Positions 1-8,958 of a stretch of 64,000 bases of DNA are shown piece after piece; the stretch's first letter is position 1; each line of letters opens with the position of its first letter. Source of the DNA: Gammaproteobacteria bacterium. Lineage in GTDB: Bacteria > Pseudomonadota > Gammaproteobacteria > HK1. The DNA is taken from NCBI GenBank assembly GCA_021773635.1, contig JAJFJV010000035.1, positions 1 through 64,000 of the forward strand. The letters are read 5' to 3'. A program made the position numbers and the translations under genes. The notes under the pieces are model-generated. The model did not search any database. It had not been told where the DNA came from and saw only the letters and a list, made by a program, of their open reading frames with translations.

Positions 1-186
1 CAAGGCGGAAAGCGCGGAATACACCTGCTGGTGTCCAAAGCCGTAAAACAGCTCCTGTACCAGTCCGATAAGAAAGATAAAGGCCAGCGCCGCGTAGGCG
101 GCAAGTGCCCCCACGGGCACCGCCAACATTGCCAGCACGACAGAATCTACCGAGGGCCTTGGGTTATTTTCGCCTTGCGAAGTCAT
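1..186 (-). CDS. Membrane protein, N-terminal fragment (possible ClC chloride channel)
   Basis: The gene is cut by the left edge; only about 62 N-terminal residues are present, starting from an ATG at 186. After a polar stretch of about 14 residues comes one long hydrophobic segment (LAMLAVPVGALAAYAALAF) and then an LVQELFYGFG-like motif. ClC-family channels and antiporters often begin with a similar helix and an LVQ-x-x-F/L-F-G-F-G motif, so ClC is the best guess, but the diagnostic GSGIP and GREGP motifs lie outside the window. It runs in the same direction as etfBA with a 16-base gap after etfA, so it may be the last gene of that transcript. Confidence 0.45.
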   Translation of the reverse strand, partial: MTSQGENNPRPSVDSVVLAMLAVPVGALAAYAALAFIFLIGLVQELFYGFGHQQVYSALSAL

Positions 187-202
187 CCCGGTTAAAAGAC
201 AT

Positions 203-1147
203 CTACTGCTCTAGCTTGTCCAGTGCCGCCTCCAGTTCCGGCAGGATCTTGAACAGATCACCGACGATGCCGTAGTCGGCCACCTCGAAAATCGGCGCCT
301 CCTCATCCTTGTTGATGGCGACGATGACCTTACTGTCGATCATGCCGGCAAGGTGCTGGATGGCGCCGGAGATCCCCACGGCTATATAGAGATCAGGAGC
401 GACGATTTTGCCGGTCTGTCCTACCTGATAGTCGTTGGGAACAAAGCCCGCATCCACCGCCGCGCGGGAGGCGCCGATGGCAGCATTGAGGCGATCCGCC
501 AGACCGTCAAGCCGGGCGAATTCTTCCTTGCTACGAAGTCCCCGTCCACCGGCCACGACGACCCGGGCAGCGGTGAGTTCAGGGCGTTCGGAGCGGGTGA
601 ATTCCTCGCCGTGGAAGCGACTGGCAGAAAATTCGGGTGGCGGCTCAACGGTTGCGATCTCGGCCTTGCCACCCCCGGTGGCTGCCGCCTCGAAGGCCGT
701 GGCCCGCACCGTGATCAGCTTGATGGCATCGCTGCTTTGTACCGTCGCCAGGGCGTTGCCCGCGTAGGTGGGCCGCACGAAGGTGTCTGCTGATTCAATG
801 CCGCAGATATCGGCGATCAAGGCGACGTCCAGGAGTGCCGCGGCCCGGGGTAAAACATTTTTTCCGCAGGTGTCGGCGGGGGCAAGAATGTAGTCATAAT
901 CCTTCGCCAGCTCCACCAGCAAGGCTGCAAGATTTTCCGCCAGGGTGTGGGCGTAGTGGGGGGCCTCGGCCACCAGTACCTTATCGACGCCTGCCAGCTG
1001 GCCGGCTGCCTGGGCGGCCTCTTTGCAGTCGGCGCTGGCTACCAGCAGATGTATCTCGTCGGCCAGCCCGGTGGCGGCGGTGAGGGTGTTGAGTACCGCA
1101 GGAGCGATACTTCCGTTGCGGATTTCAGCAAGTATCAAGGCAGGCAT
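203..1147 (-). CDS. etfA: Electron transfer flavoprotein, alpha subunit
   Basis: 314 residues, the usual length for EtfA/FixB. The C-terminal FAD-binding domain is clear: [14 protein letters not shown] near residue 195, [23 protein letters not shown] near 243-265 and the closing [20 protein letters not shown] takes electrons from acyl-CoA and related dehydrogenases and passes them to ETF:quinone oxidoreductase at the membrane. The ATG overlaps the etfB stop by one base (TGATG), so the two subunits are translationally coupled. The matching quinone oxidoreductase is transcribed divergently next door. Confidence 0.96.
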   Translation of the reverse strand: MPALILAEIRNGSIAPAVLNTLTAATGLADEIHLLVASADCKEAAQAAGQLAGVDKVLVAEAPHYAHTLAENLAALLVELAKDYDYILAPADTCGKNVLPRAAALLDVALIADICGIESADTFVRPTYAGNALATVQSSDAIKLITVRATAFEAAATGGGKAEIATVEPPPEFSASRFHGEEFTRSERPELTAARVVVAGGRGLRSKEEFARLDGLADRLNAAIGASRAAVDAGFVPNDYQVGQTGKIVAPDLYIAVGISGAIQHLAGMIDSKVIVAINKDEEAPIFEVADYGIVGDLFKILPELEAALDKLEQ

Positions 1148-1896
1148 CAGATCACCCTCGCTTCGTTATGCAGCCGCTCCACCAGCTCGGCCGCGGTTTC
1201 CAGCTTGATACCGGCCTTGCGCTTGGGTGGTGCAGTGACCTTTATCGTCTTGAGGCGGGGGGCGATGTCCACCTTGAGTTCCTCGGGATCAAGCGGTTCC
1301 AGGGGCTTTTTCTTGGCCTTCATGATATTTGGCAGGGTCGGGTAACGGGGTTCGTTTAGGCGCAGATCGACGCTGACCACGGCCGGCAGGTCCAGATCGA
1401 GAGTTTCCAGGCCACCGTCTACTTCGCGGGTGACGGCGAGCGTGCTGTCATTGAGTTCCAGCCGCGAGGCGAAGGTGCCCTGGGGCCAGCTGAGCAGGCC
1501 GGCGAGCATCTGCGGTGTTTGGTTGTTGTCGTCATCAATGGCCTGCTTGCCGAGCAGCACCAGATCGGCCTCCTCCCGTTCGATCAGGGCACGAAAGAGC
1601 TTGGCCACGGCCAGGGGTTGCAGCTCGGCATCGCTGGTAATGTGAATGGCCCGATCTGCACCCATGGCCAAGGCAGTGCGCAGGGTCTCCTGGGCCTTTG
1701 CCTCACCCATTGAGACCGCGATGATCTCTGTGGCGTGCCCCGCTTCTTTCAGGCGTATGGCTTCTTCCACGGCGATTTCGTCAAAGGGATTCATGGACAT
1801 CTTGACGTTGCTGGTTTCAACGCCGCTTTCATCCGCCTTAACGCGAATCTTTACCTCGTAATCGATGACTCGCTTGACCCCGACCAGTATCTTCAT
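1147..1896 (-). CDS. etfB: Electron transfer flavoprotein, beta subunit
   Basis: 249 residues, full length for EtfB/FixA. It starts [19 protein letters not shown], a standard N-terminus, and has the AMP-binding region [16 protein letters not shown] near residues 119-134 and the recognition-loop motif [23 protein letters not shown]-type sequence near 170-190 that docks partner dehydrogenases. A GGGAG Shine-Dalgarno lies just upstream of the ATG. It is the first gene of etfBA and faces away from the ETF:quinone oxidoreductase gene, so the 120-base gap must hold two divergent promoters. Confidence 0.96.
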   Translation of the reverse strand: MKILVGVKRVIDYEVKIRVKADESGVETSNVKMSMNPFDEIAVEEAIRLKEAGHATEIIAVSMGEAKAQETLRTALAMGADRAIHITSDAELQPLAVAKLFRALIEREEADLVLLGKQAIDDDNNQTPQMLAGLLSWPQGTFASRLELNDSTLAVTREVDGGLETLDLDLPAVVSVDLRLNEPRYPTLPNIMKAKKKPLEPLDPEELKVDIAPRLKTIKVTAPPKRKAGIKLETAAELVERLHNEARVI

Positions 1897-2017
1897 CCAT
1901 TGCTCCCGGCTAGTTATTCCCCAAGCTCAGAGCTTAGTGGCGGGAATTCATGCCTGCAACGCCCGGCATCCTTCCGGGTCTATACTTCCGGGCAGGTGGT
2001 GCAGAGGGGATCGAAGG

Positions 2018-3628
2018 ATGGCGCGGGAGAGCATGGAATTCGATGTGGTGATTGTGGGCGCCGGTCCCGCCGGGCTCGCCGCGGCCATCCGCCTGCGCCA
2101 GCTGGCCGGGCAGACGGATCGTGATATCACGGTCTGCGTGCTGGAAAAGGGCTCTGAAGTGGGTGCTCACATACTCTCCGGCGCGGTGCTGGATCCCAGG
2201 GCGCTGGATGAGTTGTTGCCTGACTGGAGCGTTGCAGGCGCCCCGGTCACCACCGCAGTACAAAAGGAGCGCTTTCTTTTTCTCGGCAAGCAGCGGGCCT
2301 TCTCCCTGCCGGTGCCTCCGCAGATGCACAGTGCCGGTACTTACGTCATCAGCCTGGGCAATCTGTGCCGTTGGCTGGCGGAGCAGGCCGAGGCCCTGGG
2401 GGTGGAGATCTTTCCCGGCTTTGCCGCTACGGAGGTGCTTTATGGCGAGCACGACCAGGTGATTGGCGTGGCAACGGGCGATATGGGCGTCGCCGGGGGT
2501 GGCTCCCATAAAGCCAACTACCAACAGGGGATTGAACTGCGTGCCCGCCATACGCTGTTCGCCGAGGGTTGCCGTGGTTCCCTGACCCGCGAATTGTTCG
2601 AACGCTGTGCCCTGGATGCAAAAAGCGACCCTCAGATCTTCGGTCTCGGAGTGAAGGAGCTGTGGGACATCGAGCCTGCGCGGAGCCGGCCCGGAGAGGT
2701 GGTACACAGTGTGGGGTGGCCACTGGACCGCAAAACCTATGGGGGAGGCTTTCTCTACCACCTTGACGGTAATCAGGTGGCGGTGGGATTCGTCGTCGGC
2801 CTTGATTACCAGAATCCCCATATGAGTCCTTTCGAGGAATTTCAGCGCTTCAAGACCCACCCGGCCATACGGGATACCTTTGCCGGTGCCCGCCCGGTTG
2901 CCTACGGTGCCCGTGCCCTCAGTGAAGGCGGCTATCAGGCTATCCCGAAGCTCAGCTTTCCCGGCGGCTTGCTCATCGGCGATACCGCCGGTTTTCTCAA
3001 CGTACCACGCATCAAGGGCATCCACTGCGCGATGAAGTCCGGCATGCTCGCCGCCGAGGTCATCGCCGCGGATGCGACGGAGGATTACGCCGTGAAGCTG
3101 CGCGCGAGCTGGCTTGGGGAGGAGCTCTATCGGGCCCGCAACATCCGCCCTGCCTTTCGCTGGGGCTTATACGGCGGGCTGGTCTACGCTGCCATCGATA
3201 CCTATTTATTGCGTGGCCATGCCCCCTGGACCCTGCACCACAAGCCCGATCACACCCATCTTAAAAAGGCCTCGGAGTGCAAGCCGATCCCCTACCCCAA
3301 GCCTGACGGCGAACTTACTTTTGACCGCAGCACGTCCCTGTCGCTTGCCAATATCGGTCACGATGAGGACCAGCCGGTACACCTGCAGTTGGACGAGCCG
3401 GAGCGGGCGTTGCAGGTGAATCTGGCCGACTACGGGGGCCCCGAGGCGCGTTATTGCCCGGCCGGGGTGTATGAATTTGTGGAAGATGACGAGAGCGGTG
3501 GCCAGTGTCTGCAGATAAACGCCCAGAACTGCGTCCACTGCAAGACCTGCGACATCAAGGACCCGGGACAAAACATCCGCTGGGTACCGCCCGAGGGGGG
3601 CAGTGGACCCAGTTATCCCAATATGTGA
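2018..3628 (+). CDS. Electron transfer flavoprotein-ubiquinone oxidoreductase
   Basis: 536 residues from the chosen ATG. It carries electrons from reduced ETF to ubiquinone through FAD and one 4Fe-4S cluster. The N-terminus has the dinucleotide fold VIVGAGPAGLAAAIRL; the middle has GDTAGFLNVPRIKGIHCAMKS-type FAD/quinone-domain sequence; the C-terminus has the ferredoxin-like cysteines (YCPAGVYEF, then NCVHCKTCDIKDP). The frame is open about 50 codons further upstream, but that stretch does not look like protein and the family normally begins close to the GxGxxG fold. The ATG at 2018 has GGGGA about 8 bases upstream. Divergent from etfB. Confidence 0.95.
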   Translation: MARESMEFDVVIVGAGPAGLAAAIRLRQLAGQTDRDITVCVLEKGSEVGAHILSGAVLDPRALDELLPDWSVAGAPVTTAVQKERFLFLGKQRAFSLPVPPQMHSAGTYVISLGNLCRWLAEQAEALGVEIFPGFAATEVLYGEHDQVIGVATGDMGVAGGGSHKANYQQGIELRARHTLFAEGCRGSLTRELFERCALDAKSDPQIFGLGVKELWDIEPARSRPGEVVHSVGWPLDRKTYGGGFLYHLDGNQVAVGFVVGLDYQNPHMSPFEEFQRFKTHPAIRDTFAGARPVAYGARALSEGGYQAIPKLSFPGGLLIGDTAGFLNVPRIKGIHCAMKSGMLAAEVIAADATEDYAVKLRASWLGEELYRARNIRPAFRWGLYGGLVYAAIDTYLLRGHAPWTLHHKPDHTHLKKASECKPIPYPKPDGELTFDRSTSLSLANIGHDEDQPVHLQLDEPERALQVNLADYGGPEARYCPAGVYEFVEDDESGGQCLQINAQNCVHCKTCDIKDPGQNIRWVPPEGGSGPSYPNM

Positions 3629-3640
3629 GCTTTCTGCGGG

Positions 3641-4063
3641 CTATCCTGCCCCCACATAATGCACGCGTAGCCCGGACTTTTTCGCCGCCTGAAGTTGGCG
3701 TTTATCGGCGGATATGAAGCATTCGGCTTGCCACTCAAGGGCGCAGGCGATATGCAGTGAGTCCAGTGAGCGCAGGGCATTTGTTTCCAGCAGAAAGATT
3801 GAGCGCTCGATAACGGCGGGAGACAGGTTGATCACATCCGCGTCCCGGATATCGTCTGCCAATTGGGTTTTGATGGTTGAGTAGTCTGCCGGGGAAAGAG
3901 TCCGCTCCCTACGTTTCCGGTTTAGTGCTGAAATGATTTCGGGAAAACAAATAATGCTCAGCCCCAGCATGGATGCTTGCTGACAATAGCCTTCAATTTC
4001 ATCGCTTCCGTGTTCCTCTATAAAGCGTTTCACAAAGGCCGAGGAGTCAAAGAAGACCCTCAT
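3641..4063 (-). CDS. PIN-domain toxin, VapC-like
   Basis: 140 residues, the normal size for a PIN-domain ribonuclease. The acidic metal-binding residues are all visible: D6 (FFDSSAFVKRF), E42 (FPEIISALNRK), D101 (LRSLDSLHIACAL) and D120 (FISADKRQL). PIN toxins cut RNA, often tRNA, when freed from their antitoxin. The start overlaps the stop of the upstream antitoxin by four bases (ATGA), the standard toxin-antitoxin arrangement. The gene converges on the ETF:quinone oxidoreductase gene with only 12 bases between them. The RNA target cannot be read from the sequence. Confidence 0.9.
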   Translation of the reverse strand: MRVFFDSSAFVKRFIEEHGSDEIEGYCQQASMLGLSIICFPEIISALNRKRRERTLSPADYSTIKTQLADDIRDADVINLSPAVIERSIFLLETNALRSLDSLHIACALEWQAECFISADKRQLQAAKKSGLRVHYVGAG

Positions 4064-4293
4064 CTAGAGTGTTCCCGCTCATCCAGAATGATTTCAGAGA
4101 TGCTCGAACCGCGAATGCTTAGCCGGGGTCTTTGCTGCTTCCAGGAGGCGCGGCGCTTGTCTTCATGTGGCAGCGGCAGAATTTCTGCTATTTCTTTGCC
4201 ATGGCGCAGGACATGGATAATTTCACCCTGTTCTACCGCCGAGAACAGGCTGGATGCGTTTTTTCGGAATTCAGTAAATGTGACGGTTCTCAT
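4060..4293 (-). CDS. Antitoxin, Phd/YefM family
   Basis: 77 residues. The N-terminus (MRTVTFTEFRKNASSLFSAV) and the LRHGKEIAEILPLP stretch are typical of the Phd/YefM DNA-binding fold; the basic and acidic C-terminal tail would wrap the PIN toxin. A start 30 bases further upstream is possible, but the ATG at 4293 has a good GAGGAA seven bases before it and gives the usual family N-terminus. Pairing a YefM/Phd antitoxin with a PIN toxin rather than with YoeB or Doc is a known mixed arrangement. Upstream lies a TGTACA operator that should allow autorepression. Confidence 0.9.
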   Translation of the reverse strand: MRTVTFTEFRKNASSLFSAVEQGEIIHVLRHGKEIAEILPLPHEDKRRASWKQQRPRLSIRGSSISEIILDEREHSR

Positions 4294-4325
4294 GAGATAT
4301 TCCTCGTAAAAGCACCTGAGCAAAA

Positions 4326-4351
4326 TGTACAGATAAGTACATTTATGTACA
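4326..4351. promoter_or_regulatory. Probable autoregulatory operator of the antitoxin (TGTACA repeats)
   Basis: TGTACA occurs at 4326-4331 and again at 4346-4351, with another GTAC at 4337-4340. The three GTAC cores start at 4327, 4337 and 4347, exactly 10 bases apart, so they fall on one face of the helix. TGTACA is the core recognised by E. coli YefM in the yefM-yoeB operator. The site lies 33 bases upstream of the antitoxin ATG, suited to autorepression. Confidence 0.65.
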
Positions 4352-4375
4352 AGGGGGGTTAAAGTAAAGCTCTAC

Positions 4376-4405
4376 TTAGCCATAGTCCACCGCGCGGGCT
4401 ATACT
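4376..4405 (+). promoter_or_regulatory. Possible promoter of glyQS
   Basis: TATACT at 4400-4405 is a good -10 hexamer. Eighteen bases upstream is TTAGCC, a poor -35. It lies 60 bases before the glyQ start, in the gap shared with the divergent toxin-antitoxin pair. No other candidate in this gap looks better. Confidence 0.3.
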
Positions 4406-4464
4406 TCGGCCGGTTTGTAGGGCGCTGTGCGCCTTCCCTTTTACCCCAACATTGCGAGCTTAGA

Positions 4465-5433
4465 TTGTCAGCAAATAGTGCGCCTGCCGCGGCCTACGAT
4501 CTGTCCACTTTTCAGGGGCTGATTCTCGCGCTGCAAGACTTCTGGGCAAAGCAGGGCTGTGCCCTGCAGCAGCCCCTCGACATGGAGGTGGGTGCGGGCA
4601 CTTTCCATCCGGCCACCTTTCTCCGTGCCATTGGCCCGGAGCCCTGGTCTGCCGCTTATGTGCAGCCCTCGCGACGACCCACCGACGGACGCTACGGTGA
4701 AAATCCCAACCGTCTGCAGCACTACTATCAGTATCAGGTGGTCATTAAGCCGTCGCCGCTGAACATCCAGGAACTTTATCTGGAGTCACTTCAGGTTCTC
4801 GGTATCGATCCCCTGGAGCACGATATCCGCTTCGTGGAGGATAACTGGGAGTCGCCAACCCTGGGGGCCTGGGGGCTTGGCTGGGAGGTGTGGCTCAATG
4901 GCATGGAGATCACCCAGTTCACTTATTTCCAGCAGGTGGGTGGGCTCGAATGCCGGCCGGTGACTGCCGAGATCACCTATGGACTGGAACGTATCGCCAT
5001 GTATCTTCAGGAGGTGGACAGCCTGTTTGACCTCACCTGGACCGACGGTCCCCTCGGGCGAGTCAGCTATGGCGACATTTTCCTGCAAAACGAGGCGGAG
5101 ATGTCGGCCTACAATTTTGAGCACGCTGATGTATCCGCGCTGTTCGGCTGGTTTGACAATTGCGAAGCAGAGAGTGCACGCCTGATCGAACTGGACCTTC
5201 CGTTGCCGGCCTATGAAATGGTACTCAAGGCCTCCCATACCTTTAACTTGCTGGATGCGCGCCAGGCGCTGTCGGTCACGGAGCGCCAGCGTTACATCCT
5301 GCGGGTGCGCACCCTCTCCCGGGCGGTGGCCAAGGCTTATTTCCAGCGCCGCGAGGCGCTTGGCTTCCCCATGCTGGGTGCCGCTGGCGAGATGCTGGAT
5401 GAAGGGGCCGTGGTAGTGGAGGAGGTAGAGTGA
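4465..5433 (+). CDS. glyQ: Glycyl-tRNA synthetase, alpha subunit
   Basis: 322 residues. Class II aminoacyl-tRNA synthetase catalytic subunit of the bacterial alpha2beta2 enzyme; motifs include [20 protein letters not shown] and [22 protein letters not shown]-type motif 2 sequence. The only usable start is TTG at 4465, since the family begins a few residues before the [19 protein letters not shown] block and there is no ATG or GTG in frame there. The last bases overlap the glyS start (GTGA), so the subunits are translationally coupled. Confidence 0.96.
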   Translation: MSANSAPAAAYDLSTFQGLILALQDFWAKQGCALQQPLDMEVGAGTFHPATFLRAIGPEPWSAAYVQPSRRPTDGRYGENPNRLQHYYQYQVVIKPSPLNIQELYLESLQVLGIDPLEHDIRFVEDNWESPTLGAWGLGWEVWLNGMEITQFTYFQQVGGLECRPVTAEITYGLERIAMYLQEVDSLFDLTWTDGPLGRVSYGDIFLQNEAEMSAYNFEHADVSALFGWFDNCEAESARLIELDLPLPAYEMVLKASHTFNLLDARQALSVTERQRYILRVRTLSRAVAKAYFQRREALGFPMLGAAGEMLDEGAVVVEEVE

Positions 5434-7511
5434 GCGAGACCGCGGACCTGCTGGTAGAGATTGGCACCGAGGAGTTGCCACCCAAAGCCTTGCGCAGTCT
5501 TTCCCTCGCCTTTACCGAGGGCGTGCGTGAGGGGCTGGTGCAGGCCGGGCTCGAACATGGCGAGGTGGTTCCCTATGCCACCCCACGCCGCCTCGCAGTA
5601 CTGGTTTCAGATCTGGCCGCGGGTCAGCCCGAGCGCCAGCTGGAGCGGCGTGGTCCTGCTCTCAAGGCCGCTTTCGATGAGGAGGGCGCGCCCACCCGGG
5701 CCGCCACCGGCTTTGCCGGTTCCTGTGGTGTCGATGTTGAGCAGCTGGAAAAGCTGGAAAATGAACAGGGCAGCTGGCTGGTCTTTCGCAGTACCGAGAT
5801 GGGACAGGCCACACCTTCGCTGGTTCCGGGCATCGTGGAAAACGCGCTGGCCGGTTTGCCGATTCCCAAGCGCATGCGCTGGGGGAGTAGCGAAACGGAG
5901 TTTGTACGCCCGGTCCACTGGGTGCTGTTGCTCTACGGGGAGGACGTGATTGAGGCGGAAATTCTGGGTGTCAACACGGGTCGGCGGACCCGTGGTCACC
6001 GTTTCCACCATCCGAATTCAATCTCGCTGGAGCAACCATCGGCCTATGCCCTGCAGCTCTACGGCAGCGCCTATGTGGTGGTTGACTTTGATACCCGCCG
6101 CTCCATGGTGCGCAAGCAGGCCGAGGCCGCCGCCAAAGAGTTTGGCGGCAAGGCGATCATCAATGATGCCCTGCTCGATGAGGTCACCGCGCTGGTGGAA
6201 TGGCCGGTGGCGGTTAGTGGCAGTTTTGATGAGGAATATCTGGAGCTGCCGGACCCGGCGCTTATTGCCACCATGCAGGGCAACCAGAAGTATTTCCCGG
6301 TGGTGGACGACGCGGGCAAGTTGCAGGCCCGCTTTATCACCATCAGCAATATCGAGAGCAGCAACCCGGACGCGGTGCGCTCGGGTAACGAGCGGGTCAT
6401 TCGTCCGCGTTTGAGTGATGCCCAGTTTTTCTACCGCAATGACCTGCGATACTCTCTGGAAGAGCGTCTGGAAGGGCTCAAGACGGTGGTATTCCAGAAG
6501 GATCTGGGCTCCCTGTTTGAAAAGGCCCGGCGGGTTTCGCGTCTGGCCGCCCACATCGCCATCGCCATGGGTGAGACGCCGGAGGCGGTGGAGCTTGCCC
6601 GACGCGCAGGACGCCTGTGCAAATGTGATCTCCTGAGTGAGATGGTGGGCGAATTTCCTGAATTACAGGGCACCATGGGACGTTATTACGCCATTGCCAG
6701 CGGTGAACCCGAGGCGGTTGCGCTGGCCCTGGAAGAGTCCTATGCGCCACGTGTCGCCGGCGCTGCGGTTCCTGCCAGCCCTACCAGCCAGGCAGTTGCC
6801 ATGGCCGACAAGCTTGACACGCTGGTGGGCATCTTCGGTATCGGCCAGGTGCCGAGCGGTGACAAGGACCCCTTCGCCCTGCGCCGGGCTGCACTCGGGG
6901 CCTTGCGCATCATGATCGAGGCAAAATTAGACCTTAATCTGCCCAGGCTGCTGGAGGCGGCGGTAGCGGAATATCCGGAGTCCGTGGATCGTGCAGTCGT
7001 TGATCCCGTCTTTGCCTTCATGAACGAACGCCTGCGGGCCTATTTTCTTGACCGTGGCATCCTGGCCGATGTTTTTTCGGCGGTACAGGCCCGTCAGCCG
7101 GAGCGTCCCTATGATTTCTCCCGGCGGGTGCAGGCGGTGGGTGCCTTCCGCAAGCTGCCGGAGGGTGAGGCCCTTTCGGCGGCAAACAAGCGCATTGGCA
7201 ATATTCTCAAAAAGGCCGAAGGTGAACTGGCGGAACAGGTGGATGACGCCTTGTTTGGTGAGGATGCGGAATGGAATCTGGCAGCCAAGCTGACGGGGCT
7301 TTCCCCACAGGTGAGAAAGCTGCTGGAAGAAGGTGATTACACCGGGGCGCTGACTCGCCTCGCCGGTCTGCGGGAAGCGGTCGATGACTTTTTTGATAAC
7401 GTGCAGGTGATGGCGGAAAATCCGGCGGTCCGGAAAAATCGGCTGACGCTACTGAACAATATCCACGGACTTTTCCTGCAGACTGCAGACATATCCCGCC
7501 TCCAGTTCTAA
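5430..7511 (+). CDS. glyS: Glycyl-tRNA synthetase, beta subunit
   Basis: 693 residues, the usual size. It begins with the family block [17 protein letters not shown], has the central HD-like and B3/4-like region, and ends with the anticodon-binding domain ([21 protein letters not shown]). It starts with GTG overlapping the glyQ stop by four bases. The stop codon touches the left inverted repeat of a MITE-like element, which may act as the transcript end. Confidence 0.97.
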   Translation: MSETADLLVEIGTEELPPKALRSLSLAFTEGVREGLVQAGLEHGEVVPYATPRRLAVLVSDLAAGQPERQLERRGPALKAAFDEEGAPTRAATGFAGSCGVDVEQLEKLENEQGSWLVFRSTEMGQATPSLVPGIVENALAGLPIPKRMRWGSSETEFVRPVHWVLLLYGEDVIEAEILGVNTGRRTRGHRFHHPNSISLEQPSAYALQLYGSAYVVVDFDTRRSMVRKQAEAAAKEFGGKAIINDALLDEVTALVEWPVAVSGSFDEEYLELPDPALIATMQGNQKYFPVVDDAGKLQARFITISNIESSNPDAVRSGNERVIRPRLSDAQFFYRNDLRYSLEERLEGLKTVVFQKDLGSLFEKARRVSRLAAHIAIAMGETPEAVELARRAGRLCKCDLLSEMVGEFPELQGTMGRYYAIASGEPEAVALALEESYAPRVAGAAVPASPTSQAVAMADKLDTLVGIFGIGQVPSGDKDPFALRRAALGALRIMIEAKLDLNLPRLLEAAVAEYPESVDRAVVDPVFAFMNERLRAYFLDRGILADVFSAVQARQPERPYDFSRRVQAVGAFRKLPEGEALSAANKRIGNILKKAEGELAEQVDDALFGEDAEWNLAAKLTGLSPQVRKLLEEGDYTGALTRLAGLREAVDDFFDNVQVMAENPAVRKNRLTLLNNIHGLFLQTADISRLQF

Positions 7512-7654
7512 ACAGGCTACTGAAAAACTTTCATACGGCACAATGCGGCGTTAAAAATCGGCTCAAAATGCTCATTTACACTGAGTAAATTCCGCCTTTT
7601 CGCCGACTTTTGCCTTGCCTTGTACTCGCCTGAAAATTCTTCAGTAGCCTGTTT
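7510..7654. repeat. MITE-like palindromic repeat, 145 bp
   Basis: The ends are a perfect 15-base inverted repeat (AAACAGGCTACTGAA at 7510-7524 and its complement at 7640-7654), extending to about 23 bases with two mismatches. The interior also folds back imperfectly (AAAATCGGC on the left against GCCGACTTTT on the right), so the whole element can form one long hairpin. It has no coding capacity. It begins inside the glyS stop codon. This looks like a non-autonomous insertion; the parent transposase family was not identified. Confidence 0.8.
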
Positions 7655-7704
7655 GGGACAGGGGTACTGGCCGGGTGCCGGGGCTATTGTGGCGGGGGTG
7701 GGTT

Positions 7705-8952
7705 ATGACTCATCACAGGATGTTCAACCGGCGGCGTTTCCTTTCGCTGCTGGGGTTCATGGGTTTGGGCGGGTGTCGCTATTGGCCCGACCATGGCCTG
7801 CTCAATCCCTGTTTTCCCGATCCGGAACTTCCTGAGGCTCTGGCACGGCACGAGCTGATCCGGGCTGCCTGGGAGGGTATCGATACGGGCCATTGGTGGG
7901 ATGGCCACGTTCATTTGCTGGGTAATGGCGACAGCGGCAGTGGCGCCTGGGTCAATCCACGTTTGCAAAGCCCGCTGCATCCGGTTGAATTTCTCCAGTA
8001 CGGCTTCTACAAAAATGCCGCCTGCGTAGCTGATGCCAAGGGTCTGGATCGGGCGTACGTTGCGCGCCTGAGAGCCTATATGGAGGCCCTGCCGGAAGGG
8101 GCACGTTTGCTGCTGCTCGCCTTTGATTACCATCATGGTGAGGATGGACAGCCACGGCACCAGTTAAGCCCGCTCTATGTTCCGAACACCTATGCGGCGG
8201 CCCTGCACGCGGCACTTCCACAGCACTTTGAATGGGCCGCCTCCATTCATCCCTATCGGCCGGATGCCGTGTTTGCCTTGCAGCAAGCGGCCATGCAAGG
8301 CGCCCGTGCGGTGAAGTGGTTGCCGGCGGTGATGGGCATGGATCCGGCCTCACCCCGTTGTGATGATTTTTATCAGGCTCTGGCGGCACTGAATATTCCA
8401 CTGCTTTGTCACGCCGGGGCCGAGTGGGCGGTTTCCAATAGTGCTGGCAGGGCGCTGGGCAACCCGCTGAAGCTTCGACGGGCACTGGATCACGGGGTGC
8501 GGGTTATCGTTGCCCACTGTGCCTCGCTTGGCAGCGACGTCGATACGGACCGTGGTGTATATGGTCCGGAACTCCCGTCTTTTCAGTTATTTGCACGGCT
8601 GATGGATGAGGCGCGCTATCACGGGCAGGTCTACGGTGATATTTCGGCCCTCACCCAGATAAACCGGGAGCCGGATATTTTGCGCAGTTTATTGACGCGG
8701 GAGGATTGGCATTCGCGTCTGCTCAATGGCTCCGACTATCCTCTGCCCGGCGTATTGCCGCTCTATTCGGTACGCGGTCTGGCTTCATCGGGATTGATCT
8801 CGCAGGCCGAGGTGGAGGTGCTCGCGACCATCCGCCTTTATAATCCGTTACTGGGAGACTTCATACTCAAGCGCCGGCTGGAATATCGTGGTCGACGTTT
8901 TTCCAGTAGTGTGTTCGAAACGCGCAACAAGTTTCTTGCTAAAGCGGGGTAA
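7705..8952 (+). CDS. Tat-exported lipoprotein, amidohydrolase-like TIM-barrel metallohydrolase
   Basis: 415 residues from the ATG at 7705, which has GGGGGTGGG upstream. The N-terminus has NRRRFLSLL, a twin-arginine-like motif, then LGGC, a lipobox, suggesting export as a folded protein and attachment to a membrane. The mature part resembles the amidohydrolase_2 group: WDGHVHLLG near residue 65-75, AVKWLPAVMGMDP mid-protein, LCHAGAEW, VIVAHCAS and NGSDYPLPG, which would supply His/Asp metal ligands. Substrate is unknown; the family includes decarboxylases and lactonases. It is upstream of the gmhB homologue by 6 bases and probably shares a transcript. Confidence 0.75.
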   Translation: MTHHRMFNRRRFLSLLGFMGLGGCRYWPDHGLLNPCFPDPELPEALARHELIRAAWEGIDTGHWWDGHVHLLGNGDSGSGAWVNPRLQSPLHPVEFLQYGFYKNAACVADAKGLDRAYVARLRAYMEALPEGARLLLLAFDYHHGEDGQPRHQLSPLYVPNTYAAALHAALPQHFEWAASIHPYRPDAVFALQQAAMQGARAVKWLPAVMGMDPASPRCDDFYQALAALNIPLLCHAGAEWAVSNSAGRALGNPLKLRRALDHGVRVIVAHCASLGSDVDTDRGVYGPELPSFQLFARLMDEARYHGQVYGDISALTQINREPDILRSLLTREDWHSRLLNGSDYPLPGVLPLYSVRGLASSGLISQAEVEVLATIRLYNPLLGDFILKRRLEYRGRRFSSSVFETRNKFLAKAG

Positions 8953-8958
8953 AGGCAC

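Noticed and set aside
1934-3025. Open frame of 363 codons antisense to the ETF:quinone oxidoreductase gene
   Set aside because: The sense strand encodes a complete flavoprotein; the antisense frame has no motif and no start signal.
3641-4293. Toxin-antitoxin pair as VapBC
   Set aside because: The toxin is VapC-like, but the antitoxin N-terminus and the TGTACA operator fit Phd/YefM rather than VapB, so the pair is not called VapBC.
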